Below, one piece after another: positions 17,789 through 26,188 of a DNA stretch of 64,000 nt; the first letter of the stretch is position 1, and each line of letters begins with the position of its first letter. The stretch is taken from the NCBI GenBank assembly GCA_910575475.1, contig CAJTGD010000017.1:56831-120830 (forward strand). The letters are read 5' to 3'. Source of the DNA: Lachnospiraceae bacterium. GTDB taxonomy: Bacteria; Bacillota; Clostridia; Lachnospirales; Lachnospiraceae. Under the pieces are notes generated by a model. That model searched no databases. It was not told the DNA's origin and saw only the letters and a list, made by a program, of their open reading frames with translations. The position numbers and the translations under genes are program-made.

Positions 17789-18745
17789 ATGCATGAGAGT
17801 ATCGCTTTCCCGAATCTGGGAATCGAATTTGAGCATGTGGGAAAATCCATTTCGGTCTTTGGCTTTGAGATCGCATATTATGGGATGATCATCGGCCTGG
17901 CAATTTTGATCGGCTTTGCGATTGCCACCGCGGAGGCGAAGCGGACCCGGCAGAATCCCGAGGATTATATGGACATGGGGCTGATCGGCGTGATCTGCGG
18001 GATCGCGGGGGCCAGGATCTATTACATCATATTTTCCTGGGAGATGTACAAGGACGACCTGCTCAGCGTATTCAACCTGCGGGAGGGCGGCCTGGCGATC
18101 TACGGAGGCATCATCGGTGCCATCCTTTCCGTACTGGTCTGCGCGAAAGTAAAGCGGCTTTCGGCGCCTCAGATCCTGGACACGGTTGCCATGGCGCTGG
18201 TGAACGGGCAGATGCTTGGACGCTGGGGGAATTTTTTCAACCGGGAGGTGTTCGGGGGCTATACCGACTCCCTGTTTGCCATGCGGCTTCCTTTGGACGC
18301 GGTGCGCAGCAGGGATGTGACAGAGGAAATGCGCCAGTATATGGATGTCATTGACGGAGTCAGCTATATCCAGGCGCATCCCACATTCTTATATGAATCG
18401 CTGTGGTGCTGCGGGGTGCTGCTCTTCCTGTTCTTTTACCGGAAGCATAAAAAATACGAGGGCGAGCTGTTCCTGCTCTACCTTTTCGGTTATGGATTGG
18501 GCCGGGTCTGGATCGAGGGCATCCGGACAGACCAGCTGTTCCTGCCCGGCACCACATTACCGGTCTCCCAGGTCCTGGCCGCCGGAATGGTCGTGGTGAC
18601 AGGCGCGTTGCTCTTGTACCTGCGGAAGCACCATAAGCGGCTTCCGCTCCTCAGAGCACACATGGACTACAAGCCAATGCCCCCCAAGATCGAAGGAAAC
18701 AAAAAACCCCGCTCCAGGGATCGGCTGTTTAAAAATATGGAATAA
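17789..18745 (+). CDS. lgt: Prolipoprotein diacylglyceryl transferase
   Basis: 318-aa integral membrane enzyme that transfers diacylglycerol from phosphatidylglycerol to the lipobox cysteine of prolipoproteins. Hydrophobic segments alternate through the protein. The signature is GQMLGRWGNFFNREVFGG near residue 140, preceded by EGGLAIYGGIIGA and followed by HPTFLYESLW and GLGRVWIEGIRTDQL. The basic cytoplasmic tail ends about 40 residues after the last membrane helix. The 124-bp gap after ychF contains a short hairpin (CCGTGCA/TGCACGG) and AAGGAG. Confidence 0.94.
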   Translation: MHESIAFPNLGIEFEHVGKSISVFGFEIAYYGMIIGLAILIGFAIATAEAKRTRQNPEDYMDMGLIGVICGIAGARIYYIIFSWEMYKDDLLSVFNLREGGLAIYGGIIGAILSVLVCAKVKRLSAPQILDTVAMALVNGQMLGRWGNFFNREVFGGYTDSLFAMRLPLDAVRSRDVTEEMRQYMDVIDGVSYIQAHPTFLYESLWCCGVLLFLFFYRKHKKYEGELFLLYLFGYGLGRVWIEGIRTDQLFLPGTTLPVSQVLAAGMVVVTGALLLYLRKHHKRLPLLRAHMDYKPMPPKIEGNKKPRSRDRLFKNME

Positions 18746-18758
18746 GATTCAGAACAGC

Positions 18759-18819
18759 AGCAAGAGAAAGAAAAGGTCTGCGCAAGTTTACTTGCAGCAG
18801 ATTTTTTCTTTCTCTTGCT
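18759..18819 (+). terminator. Long nested hairpin terminator after lgt
   Basis: A perfect 16-bp inverted repeat (18759-18774 with 18804-18819) encloses a second hairpin (GCAAG-TTTA-CTTGC). The 3' arm is T-rich. This is an unusually long stem for a terminator. Confidence 0.6.
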
Positions 18820-19015
18820 ATTGGGCGGAACGCCCACCAGCCACAGACAGGAGCTGCGCAAGCAGCATATAGTCTGCGGAGCAGACGGGTCTGTGGCGTG
18901 CTGTTCGTCCGGCCAGATGCAATCTTACTTTACTACAGGCGGCCAGCGCAAGTTTACTTGCAGCAGGCTTTTTTTCTATTTCTGCTGTTCTTCTGGAATA
19001 AATAATATATTCAGT
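18820..19015. other. Gene-free spacer packed with inverted repeats
   Basis: No credible gene. It holds GCCACAGAC/GTCTGTGGC, AGCTGC/GCAGC and GTCTGC/GCAGAC inverted repeats, and a second copy (18946-18966) of the 21-bp GCGCAAGTTTACTTGCAGCAG already seen at 18780-18800, again followed by a T-run. The longer frame starting at 18815 that runs through here into padR is not supported. Confidence 0.5.
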
Positions 19016-19044
19016 TTGACAAGTATATCGAAGTGCGATATACT
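19016..19044 (+). promoter_or_regulatory. padR promoter with embedded operator
   Basis: TTGACA (19016-19021), 17-bp spacer, TATACT (19039-19044). A perfect inverted repeat GTATATCG-N5-CGATATAC (19023-19030, 19036-19043) fills the spacer and overlaps the -10 box, as expected for PadR autorepression. Confidence 0.7.
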
Positions 19045-19093
19045 ATATAGCAGTTCGATACATCGCAGTAAAATGGAAAGGAGGATCGTGAGA

Positions 19094-19408
19094 GTGAACC
19101 AGCATATAAAGAAAGTCTATGTTCCCATGACGGAAACAGCCTTTTATATTTTACGTTGCCTGAAACAGCCGAATCATGGCTATGGGATCATCCGGACCGT
19201 TGAAAAGCTGACAGACGGCGAGATACGGCTTGCTCCCGGTACCATGTACGGAAGCTTATCAAAAATGGAAAAGGACGGTCTGATTCAATTTATCCGGGAA
19301 GAGGATAAACGAAAAATCTATCAGATCACCGATTTGGGATCAGAGGTGCTGCAGATCGAATTGAGACGTATTGAACGTTTGTATCGGATCGCACAGGAGG
19401 AAATGTAA
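19094..19408 (+). CDS. PadR family transcriptional regulator
   Basis: 104-aa winged-helix repressor. I place the start at GTG 19094, nine nt after AAAGGAGG; the GTG at 19088 and ATG at 19073 are too close to or before that site. The motifs ETAFYILRCLKQPNHGYGII, APGTMYGSLSKMEKDGLI and KRKIYQITDLG are the PadR core. The short C-terminal helix (RIERLYRIAQEEM) is the dimerisation part. It is followed without gap by a DUF2812 gene, the usual partner. It probably represses its own operon through the palindrome at 19023-19043. Confidence 0.9.
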   Translation: MNQHIKKVYVPMTETAFYILRCLKQPNHGYGIIRTVEKLTDGEIRLAPGTMYGSLSKMEKDGLIQFIREEDKRKIYQITDLGSEVLQIELRRIERLYRIAQEEM

Positions 19409-19939
19409 GTGGACACAAAAAAAGCATTCAGATTTTTTACATTGTTTGAATACGAAAAAGAACAGGAGTATCTTCGGGAAATGCACCGATCCGGTTGGAA
19501 ATTTGTCAGAGTATCAGGTTTTGGTATCTATCATTTTGAAAAATGTACTCCCGAAGATATGATTTATCAGATTGATTATAATCAAGACGGCATTGCGCAT
19601 AAAGACGAGTATGTGAAGATGTTTGGCGACTGCGGCTGGGAATATCTGCAGGATTATGTGGGGTATAGCTATTTCCGAAAACCCGCATCAGAAGCAGCAG
19701 GAACAGAAGAAATCTTTTGCGACAGCGATTCCAGATTTCAGATGCTGGAACGTGTATGCAAGGGCAGAATGCTTCCGATGCTCCTGTTGTTTTCCTGTGT
19801 TTTTTTCTTGCAGTTTATGACCAGAAAATTCCGCGGGAGCAATATTCTCACGATCGTGTTCGTCGTGCTGTTCTGTATTTACAGTCCGATTTTAGTCATG
19901 TTTGCTCTGCAGTACTGGAAATTAAAGCGAAGAAAATAG
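19409..19939 (+). CDS. DUF2812 domain membrane protein
   Basis: 176 aa, GTG start immediately after the padR stop, with AGGAGG inside padR. The N-terminal soluble part (FFTLFEYEKEQEYLREMHRSGW, then YQIDYNQDG and GWEYLQDYVGYSYFRKP) is the DUF2812 signature. Two C-terminal membrane helices follow at about 127-145 and 150-168. DUF2812 genes are commonly paired with PadR regulators. Their function is unknown, though a role in envelope stress or transport is often supposed. Confidence 0.82.
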   Translation: MDTKKAFRFFTLFEYEKEQEYLREMHRSGWKFVRVSGFGIYHFEKCTPEDMIYQIDYNQDGIAHKDEYVKMFGDCGWEYLQDYVGYSYFRKPASEAAGTEEIFCDSDSRFQMLERVCKGRMLPMLLLFSCVFFLQFMTRKFRGSNILTIVFVVLFCIYSPILVMFALQYWKLKRRK

Positions 19940-20046
19940 AAGAAGAGCCGGTTTCTTGGAAGGAATCTTTCAGAGAAGCGGATGGATGGGAAGCTGACGA
20001 GGGGGCGGCAAGGCTGATCGGTGATTAAAAAAGAATTGGAGGAATT

Positions 20047-20235
20047 ATGATGAACCGTTTTCAGAAAATTTACAGTCAGGGTACCATTGAGGTGGTTGAG
20101 ATCTGGGTTGACGCAGAAACAGGGGTAAATTATGTGTTTCGCAGAAGCGGAAACGCAGGGGGATTTACACCTCTGCTGGATCAGGAGGGAAAACCGGTTG
20201 TGACGTACCAAAAGCCGGGAGCTGTGCAAAAATAA
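20047..20235 (+). CDS. DUF6440 family small protein
   Basis: 62 aa, starting with tandem ATGs behind TTGGAGGAATT. The body VEIWVDAETGVNYVFRRSG, then GGFTPLLDQEGKPVV, matches my memory of the DUF6440 family, common in gut Firmicutes and phages, with no known function. It stands alone, separated by about 110 bp from the DUF2812 gene and by a promoter from the next gene. Confidence 0.7.
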   Translation: MMNRFQKIYSQGTIEVVEIWVDAETGVNYVFRRSGNAGGFTPLLDQEGKPVVTYQKPGAVQK

Positions 20236-20287
20236 CTTGCTTTTTTGCAGTCTTGAATAGCAATCCTAACATAGGATTGAAAACGTC

Positions 20288-20316
20288 TTGTAACAGGCTC
20301 CGCTTTTGTATATAAT
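20288..20316 (+). promoter_or_regulatory. Promoter for the DUF4869-like gene
   Basis: TTGTAA (20288-20293), 17-bp spacer, TATAAT (20311-20316), 36 bp before the ATG at 20353. Confidence 0.55.
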
Positions 20317-20352
20317 AATATCGAAGTGATCTGCTGATGAAAGGAACCTGTA

Positions 20353-20670
20353 ATGCTTTCCATTTTTTATGGAGATATGCCGGAGGCGGTTTACAATCCG
20401 GTGATTTATTTTAAAAATACGTATACAGATGAGTGGATTATGGATGAACTGTCCCGAAAAATGATCCAGGATGTAGACCGTTCGACAGTTCTTGGACCGC
20501 GGGTGATCGACAGCCCTGTTTTAGGAGGAATTTCTCTGCGGGAACTGTCCAGAGGGGTAAAAACATTGATTTCAATTTATAAAGTACCGGAGAAGATTTT
20601 TAATGCATCCGCATGCGGGGATAACTGTGCAAAATGGATTCTGAAAATTGGCGAATTTATTCATAGATGA
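20353..20670 (+). pseudogene. DUF4869-like gene, 3' end lost
   Basis: The ATG frame gives 105 aa. MLSIFYGDMPEAVYNPVIYF and, further on, FNASACGDNCAKWILKIG are characteristic of DUF4869 proteins of Lachnospiraceae. Those proteins are usually some 40-60 residues longer, with a C-terminal part absent here. After ILKIG the reading frame runs into the internal part of an unrelated gene and stops, so a deletion appears to have joined two neighbours. It may still make a truncated protein, since its promoter and start are intact. Family function unknown. Confidence 0.6.
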
Positions 20671-21066
20671 GGACAATGCGTTTCTGCCGACCAGGGAATT
20701 TGCAGAGGCGGTCCGGGAATCCGATAATTATTATGTGATCGTAACAAGAGAAGGGCTTCCCAATCTGCCTTACAGCGTGGAGGAAATCTATGGGATCCGT
20801 GAATCCGGGAAATATGCATCGTTGAAGCAGACGTATAACGAATTGTTTCATATCTATGGGAAAACGGATTATTGACAGAGAATCCGGAGGAATTTATAGA
20901 CAGCAAAGAATATTTCAGCTGGGAGAGGTTTTTTACAGCATTGCTTATAGAAATGACAAAAAATACGTATTTGCAATATTCAAAAAAGAAGTTAAATGAA
21001 GTATATTTGCAGGAAGAGATTGCCTCAAAAATTATCCGGAAGATGACAGGCATTGAACTGCAGTGA
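20648..21066 (+). pseudogene. Fragments of the gene that normally accompanies DUF4869
   Basis: Two overlapping frames (20648-20875 and 20872-21066) carry separated pieces of one protein: DEDNAFLPTREFAEAVRESD, then NLPYSVEEIYGIRESGKY, and later FIDSKEYFSWERFFTALLIE and YSKKKLNEVYLQEEIASKI. I remember these pieces as middle and C-terminal parts of a longer Lachnospiraceae protein of unclear function (sometimes named ATPase or initiation factor 2-like). The N-terminus and a central block are missing. It is most likely non-functional. Confidence 0.55.
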
Positions 21067-21126
21067 CTCTGATAACAGCAGATCCGACGCGTTATTCTCA
21101 ATGGCACAGGCGAAATAGACATAGGG

Positions 21127-21151
21127 AGCTGCCCATAGGGCAGCTTCTTTT
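21127..21151 (+). terminator. Rho-independent terminator before the Bce-like operon
   Basis: An 8-bp stem AGCTGCCC/GGGCAGCT with a 3-nt loop followed by TCTTTT. It separates the DUF4869 relics from the two-component operon. Confidence 0.7.
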
Positions 21152-21179
21152 ACAGCGGAGTATAGGAGGAAAATACAAA

Positions 21180-21842
21180 GTGAAAATATTTATTGTTGAA
21201 GACGAAGCAGAGATCCGCAGAGAACTGTCCGTTCTGTTGCAGAAATATGGTTATGCCTGCGAAAGCAGCACTGATTTTGCACGTATCACAGATCATATTT
21301 TGAAAGCGGAAGCAGACCTGGTGCTGCTGGATATCAATCTGCCATGCCAGGACGGTTATACCATATGCCGTGAGATCCGGGAGAAGTCGGATATCCCGAT
21401 CATCGTCCTGACGAGCAGAAATACGGACCTGGATGAACTGATGAGCCTGAATATCGGCGCGGACGATTTTATATCAAAGCCTTATCACGCGCAGGTACTG
21501 ACCGCGCGTATCCAGAAGCTGTTAAAAAGAACTTATGAAGCGCAGGCGAATGCAGTCCTGACTCATAAAGGGCTGACGCTCAATCTCTTAAAGGCTGCTG
21601 CGGCTTATGGAGATCAGGAGATCGACCTGACGAAAAATGAACTTGGGATCTTGCGCCTGCTGATCGTAAACAAAGGGAATGTGATCCCGCGCGACGCGAT
21701 CATAGATGAATTATGGCAGAGCGAGGAATTTATAGATGAAAACACGCTGAATGTCAATATTGTGCGCCTGCGTAAAAAATTATCGGAGATCGGGGCGCCC
21801 GATTATCTGGAAACAAAACGCGGACTGGGGTACAGGGTATGA
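21180..21842 (+). CDS. BceR-like OmpR-family response regulator
   Basis: 220 aa. The GTG at 21180 is chosen because AGGAGG lies at 21165-21170; the longer frame from 21063 crosses the terminator. The receiver domain has the acidic pair VEDEAE, phospho-acceptor Asp in VLLDINLP near residue 51, and the Lys in ISKPYHAQVL. The C-terminal winged helix (LTKNELGILRLLI, RDAIIDELW, VNIVRLRKKL, TKRGLGYRV) is OmpR/PhoB type. Its stop overlaps the kinase start (ATGA). The likely target is the adjacent ABC transporter. Confidence 0.92.
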   Translation: MKIFIVEDEAEIRRELSVLLQKYGYACESSTDFARITDHILKAEADLVLLDINLPCQDGYTICREIREKSDIPIIVLTSRNTDLDELMSLNIGADDFISKPYHAQVLTARIQKLLKRTYEAQANAVLTHKGLTLNLLKAAAAYGDQEIDLTKNELGILRLLIVNKGNVIPRDAIIDELWQSEEFIDENTLNVNIVRLRKKLSEIGAPDYLETKRGLGYRV

Positions 21843-22840
21843 AACGGACCGATTATATTTTGGACCGTATGTTTTCCATTGTCATGTTTTTGACAGCAGT
21901 TCTTTTTTCTGCGGGGCTTCTTTGGCTGACGGGGCTGCGTTATGAATTTATCCTCTATATCGAAATCCTATTCGGGGGTTCTTTTCTTGCGGCGCTGCTT
22001 TGGGATTACGCTAGAAAAAGGAAATATTACCGCAGGCTCATGGCTTTATTTGACGGGCTTGACGACAAGACGTTATTGGCGGAGCTTGCAGACAAGCCGG
22101 GATTTCTAGACGGAAAATTGCTGTACCAGATCCTGCGCCTGTCGGATAAATACATGAATGACAAGCTGGCAGAAGCGCAGGCCGCTAACCAGGAGTACCG
22201 GGAATACATCGAAATGTGGGTGCATGAGGTCAAAACGCCCATCACCTCTGCCCATCTGATCATTGAAAATGACAAAAATATTTCTACCATCCGCATCGAT
22301 GATGAATTGAATAAAATAGACCATTTTGTAGAGCAGGCCCTTTTCTATGCGAGGAGTACCGTTTTGGAAAAAGATTTTAAGATCGAAAAGACAACGATGA
22401 AAACCCTGGTACTGGAAGCGCTGAAAAGCGATTCCAAGCAGATCATCGGAGTCCGCGGCAGACCTGTATTTGTCAATCTGGATATTCCCGTATTTGCAGA
22501 CCGGAAATGGTGCGTATTCATTCTAGGACAGATCATAGCCAATTCTGTGAAATACGCGAAAGGAGATCTGATCCTTACTTTTGAGGGCAGCACGTTTGAG
22601 AATGGGTGCAGCCTTTTGATCTCGGATAATGGGATCGGCATCGCCGAAGCAGATCTTCCGCGGATCTTTGACAAAGGATTTACCGGGGAAAACGGACGGA
22701 ACATCAGAAAGTCAACAGGCATTGGGTTATATTTATGCCGGAAATTATGCCGGAAAATGAATATGGAAATATCCGCGGCAGGCAGCTCCGAACACGGGAC
22801 AACCATGAAGATCATATTTCCTTACAATTTGGTAATGTAA
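21839..22840 (+). CDS. BceS-like intramembrane-sensing histidine kinase
   Basis: 333 aa. Two membrane helices at about 12-30 and 37-58 are joined by a very short external loop, so there is no real sensor domain; the transporter probably does the sensing. The His box is MWVHEVKTPITSAHL, N box GQIIANSVKYA, then DNGIGI and the G-box STGIGLYLCRKLC. This architecture is diagnostic of BceS-type kinases that respond to cell-wall-active peptides such as bacitracin or lantibiotics. Confidence 0.9.
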   Translation: MKRTDYILDRMFSIVMFLTAVLFSAGLLWLTGLRYEFILYIEILFGGSFLAALLWDYARKRKYYRRLMALFDGLDDKTLLAELADKPGFLDGKLLYQILRLSDKYMNDKLAEAQAANQEYREYIEMWVHEVKTPITSAHLIIENDKNISTIRIDDELNKIDHFVEQALFYARSTVLEKDFKIEKTTMKTLVLEALKSDSKQIIGVRGRPVFVNLDIPVFADRKWCVFILGQIIANSVKYAKGDLILTFEGSTFENGCSLLISDNGIGIAEADLPRIFDKGFTGENGRNIRKSTGIGLYLCRKLCRKMNMEISAAGSSEHGTTMKIIFPYNLVM

Positions 22841-22928
22841 ATGTAATCTAATCGAATGGCACATTTTCCTTTCCGAATGTACAATGAGCCTGACCAAATA
22901 AATATATTGTAGTAGGAGGAGCAAAATA

Positions 22929-23699
22929 ATGAACACCCCGATCTTAGAGGTTTGTGACATTCAAAAGTATTACGGAAACAAAGGAAACATTACCAAAGCG
23001 GTGAATCGGATTTCCCTGTCTGTCGGCAAAGGGGAATTTGTCGGTATCATGGGGGCTTCCGGCAGCGGAAAAACCACCCTGCTCAACTGTATTTCCACGA
23101 TTGATACCGTAACCAGCGGAAAAATCCTGGTTGAGGGAAAAGACATTACGGCTCTGCGTGGAAAACAGCTGTCGGCTTTTCGGCGGAAAAAGCTGGGCTT
23201 TATCTTTCAGGATTTTAATCTGCTTGATACATTGACCGCCTATGAAAATATTTCCCTTGCCCTGTCCATTTCCGGCATAAAGGCAAAAGAGATCGATCAG
23301 AGGGTACAGGGGATCGCAGAAGCATTGAACATCACGGAGGTCCTGGAAAACTATCCCTATCAGATGTCCGGCGGACAGCAGCAGCGTGTAGCCGCCGCCC
23401 GCGCAATGGTAACCGATCCCGCCCTTGTTCTGGCGGACGAACCGACCGGCGCGCTGGACTCCCGTTCTTCCCGTATGCTTCTGGCTATGCTGGAAGAACT
23501 GAACCAGAAGCTTTCCGCGACGATCCTCATGGTAACGCACGATCCTTTCACAGCCAGTTACTGCCGCCGGATCCTTTTTATTAAGGACGGGAAGATTTTC
23601 AATGAAATTCACCGCGGGACAGGATCACGGAAAGATTTTTTTGAAGAGATCATGGAGGTCGTTTCTGTGTTGGGAGGTGAAACCAGTGACAGAGGGTAA
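22929..23699 (+). CDS. BceA-like ABC transporter ATP-binding protein
   Basis: 256 aa. Walker A GASGSGKTT near 40, Q-loop FQDFNLLDTLT, signature MSGGQQQRVAAARA, Walker B LVLADEPTGALD and switch His in VTHDPF. It is a MacB/BceA-type ATPase. AGGAGG precedes the ATG. Its 3' end overlaps the permease start by 14 nt. With the kinase it should form a detoxification and flux-sensing module against antimicrobial peptides; the actual ligand cannot be read from sequence. Confidence 0.93.
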   Translation: MNTPILEVCDIQKYYGNKGNITKAVNRISLSVGKGEFVGIMGASGSGKTTLLNCISTIDTVTSGKILVEGKDITALRGKQLSAFRRKKLGFIFQDFNLLDTLTAYENISLALSISGIKAKEIDQRVQGIAEALNITEVLENYPYQMSGGQQQRVAAARAMVTDPALVLADEPTGALDSRSSRMLLAMLEELNQKLSATILMVTHDPFTASYCRRILFIKDGKIFNEIHRGTGSRKDFFEEIMEVVSVLGGETSDRG

Positions 23700-25710
23700 A
23701 TTGATCCTTCGCAATGTGCGGAAAAATATAGAGGACTATCTGATTTATTTCCTGACGCTGATGATTTCAGTGAGCATGTTTTATGCATTCAATTCCATTC
23801 AGTCCCAGCCCGCATTCCGAGATCTGGACGCGACAAAGCAATTGCTCTCCGATCAGCTGGGGATCCTGCTTTCTGCATTATCGGTGGTAGTGGCTGTTGT
23901 GCTTGCATTCCTGATCCTGTATGCAAATCAGTTTTTATTAAAACGCAGGAAAAAGGAATTGGGGATCTATACACTGTTAGGAATGGAAAAAAGGAAAATA
24001 TCACGGATCTTTGCAGGGGAAACGTTGTGCGTGGGGGTTCTGTCACTTTTGTTTGGGCTGCTGTCAGGGCTGCTGCTGTCACAGGGTCTTTCCATCGTTT
24101 CCCTGCGCCTGTTCGCCATCGATATGAGCCAGTTTCAGGTTGTTTTTTCCATGAGCGCTCTGAAAAAGACAATCGGCTGTTTTGCATTGATCTTTCTCAT
24201 CGTCATGCTTTTGAACGTGCGCACGGTTTCTTCGGTCAAACTGATCGACCTTCTGACCGCCGGACGGAAGAATGAAGTCCTGGTATTAAAGAACAAAGCA
24301 GCACAAATATTTTTGGCGGTGCTTTCCGTTCTGTGCATCGTATCTTCCGGTCTGCTCATCCAGCATTACGGCATACTTCCCAGCCGCGAAAATGCATGGT
24401 TCCAGATTGCGGCAGTCCTGTTGGCGGCGGGAACCGTCCTGTTCTTCTTTTCCGTATCGGCAGTATTGCTTACGGCGATACAGGCAAATAAAAATCTATA
24501 TCTGAAAGGGCTGAATACCTTTTTAAGCCGGCAGATCGGAAGTAAAATAAAGACCGATTTTCTAACAATGAGCGTCGTATGCGGTCTGCTCACGATTTCA
24601 ATCTGCGGGATATCCGTGGGGATCAGCTCAGCCCTCACCATGAATGAAACGTCCAAGGCCGCGCTTCCTTACGATCTGAATGTGTTTGCTGATGCTGACA
24701 CGACGGGGGAAACAGACATTGCGGCATATCTGAGATCCAGGGACGTGGATCTGGGGAACTATGCGGACTGTACAGCGCAGATCAGCCTTTATGAAGCAGA
24801 GATCACCTATGGAGATCTGTTTGAGGGGCAGGACGTAAGCTTATGGCGCATCGACAGTGCCGCTCCCAAAGCAGGAGTCGGAGTCGTCTCCATTTCCGAT
24901 TTTAACCGGGCATTGGCGGTGCAGGAGAAACCGCCTGTAAGCCTTGCGGATCATGAATTTCTCCTGAACTGCAATTACAAAGGGACGCTGCCATACATGG
25001 ATACGTTCCTGCAGTCCTGCGCGGAACTGGACTTGAATGGAACGATCCTGCAGCCGGGCAGGAAGACGCTGCTTGGGGAAACCATTTGGATGACCTCGGT
25101 AGGCAACAACGACAGGGGGACTTTGATCGTTCCGGATCCAGTCGCGGCGTCATTAGCAAAGGACATGAACATTTTGCTGGTGCAGTATCAGCCCGGCATC
25201 AACACGGATGAAGTGCTGCAGAAAATGATCCCGATCGGGCTGGAATGGGAAACACTCGGGTATCGGTATACCGAAAAAATCATGCTGAGCAGTATGTACT
25301 ATGGCTCCTGCGCGCTGCTGGTATTTTTATGCTGCTATATCGGGCTGGTGTTTCTGCTGATCTGCGCCGCTCTGCTGTCCTTGAAGCAGCTCACGGAAAC
25401 CGCGGATAACGTATACCGATACGGACTGCTGCAAAAGCTGGGAACAGACCGCGGGTTACTTTCGGGGGCGTTGTTTTGGCAGGTGGCAATCTTTTTTATC
25501 GCGCCGCTTCTGCCTGCGGGAATCTTTTCTGCTTTTGGGATCGGAAAGATCACGGCGATCGCGGAAGAATTTCTAAATATGCACATTTCTGCGAATCTGG
25601 GTGTCACGGTATGGATGTTCCTGATCGTGTATGGCGGATATTTCATGGCCACCTATCTGTCATGCAGGCAGATGGTTATGGAAAAACAAAGGGAAGAATT
25701 GGAGATTTAG
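23686..25710 (+). CDS. BceB-like ABC transporter permease
   Basis: About 674 aa from a GTG at 23686 preceded by GGGAGGTGA; the frame upstream of it overlaps the ATPase gene and is not coding. The FtsX-type core is visible: an N-terminal helix (YLIYFLTLMISVSMFYAF), a three-helix block with RRKKELGIYTLLGMEKRKI, a large extracellular region of some 200 residues (about 330-530), then three further helices. This is the ten-helix BceB plan, with the external domain that contacts peptide antibiotics. Confidence 0.92.
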   Translation: MTEGKLILRNVRKNIEDYLIYFLTLMISVSMFYAFNSIQSQPAFRDLDATKQLLSDQLGILLSALSVVVAVVLAFLILYANQFLLKRRKKELGIYTLLGMEKRKISRIFAGETLCVGVLSLLFGLLSGLLLSQGLSIVSLRLFAIDMSQFQVVFSMSALKKTIGCFALIFLIVMLLNVRTVSSVKLIDLLTAGRKNEVLVLKNKAAQIFLAVLSVLCIVSSGLLIQHYGILPSRENAWFQIAAVLLAAGTVLFFFSVSAVLLTAIQANKNLYLKGLNTFLSRQIGSKIKTDFLTMSVVCGLLTISICGISVGISSALTMNETSKAALPYDLNVFADADTTGETDIAAYLRSRDVDLGNYADCTAQISLYEAEITYGDLFEGQDVSLWRIDSAAPKAGVGVVSISDFNRALAVQEKPPVSLADHEFLLNCNYKGTLPYMDTFLQSCAELDLNGTILQPGRKTLLGETIWMTSVGNNDRGTLIVPDPVAASLAKDMNILLVQYQPGINTDEVLQKMIPIGLEWETLGYRYTEKIMLSSMYYGSCALLVFLCCYIGLVFLLICAALLSLKQLTETADNVYRYGLLQKLGTDRGLLSGALFWQVAIFFIAPLLPAGIFSAFGIGKITAIAEEFLNMHISANLGVTVWMFLIVYGGYFMATYLSCRQMVMEKQREELEI

Positions 25711-25731
25711 GCTATGACGGAAAATGTAAAC

Positions 25732-25984
25732 GGGAGTATTTTACCAGCCATGCGGGGTAGTCATTCATGAAGATGGGAGTGTCACCTATATCGGAGGCTG
25801 CAGTGATTCCCCGGAGCGTGTGGCGGAAGTGAATGCGATCAATAAAGCGAAGCGTGAAAAAGAAGCGGCGCGGCAAAAAGCATGTATGAAGCGCAGCCGG
25901 GAGGCAGCGGCGGAACGGAGAGCGCAGATGGAAATGGCTTACATGAAGCAGGCAATCTGGGAGGAGGGATTTGAATGCGTATAG
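25732..25984 (+). pseudogene. Frameshifted remnant of a small charged protein gene
   Basis: From about 25760 one frame reads VVIHEDGSVTYIGGCSDSPERV followed by a highly charged helix (NAINKAKREKEAARQKA, then AAAERRAQMEMAYMKQ) to a stop at 25984. The upstream continuation (KREYFTSHAG) lies in another frame and meets TAG one base before the join, so a single-base loss near 25756 has broken it. No intact start is visible. I do not recognise the family. It is directly followed by a 24-codon ORF at 25975-26049 (MRIGSNSQGARLDAWQADS) overlapping its stop, likely the start of a second lost gene. Confidence 0.5.
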
Positions 25985-26149
25985 GAAGTAACAGCCAGGG
26001 CGCCCGGCTGGACGCATGGCAGGCCGATTCCCGCAGGGGTTCTGGATGAAATTTTTTCGGATAGGAGCATTACATCAATGGTATCGGGCAAACCTGGTAC
26101 AGCAGAAGGACTGGATGTGAAAATTTGATGAATCTCCGGTTGTGAATAG

Positions 26150-26182
26150 AAAAAAACAAATACCCCGCTGCCTGCAGCGGGG
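26150..26182 (-). terminator. Terminator of the AraC-type regulator gene
   Basis: A 9-bp stem CCCCGCTGC/GCAGCGGGG (26163-26171, 26174-26182) followed on the minus strand by a T-rich run. Confidence 0.75.
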
Positions 26183-26188
26183 AGCACT

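Noticed and set aside
18815..19093. Longer N-terminus for PadR
   Set aside because: Covers hairpins, promoter and operator; the ribosome site fits GTG 19094.
21063..21179. Longer N-terminus for the response regulator
   Set aside because: It would have to be translated through a terminator hairpin and adds sequence with no receiver homology; AGGAGG at 21165 marks GTG 21180.
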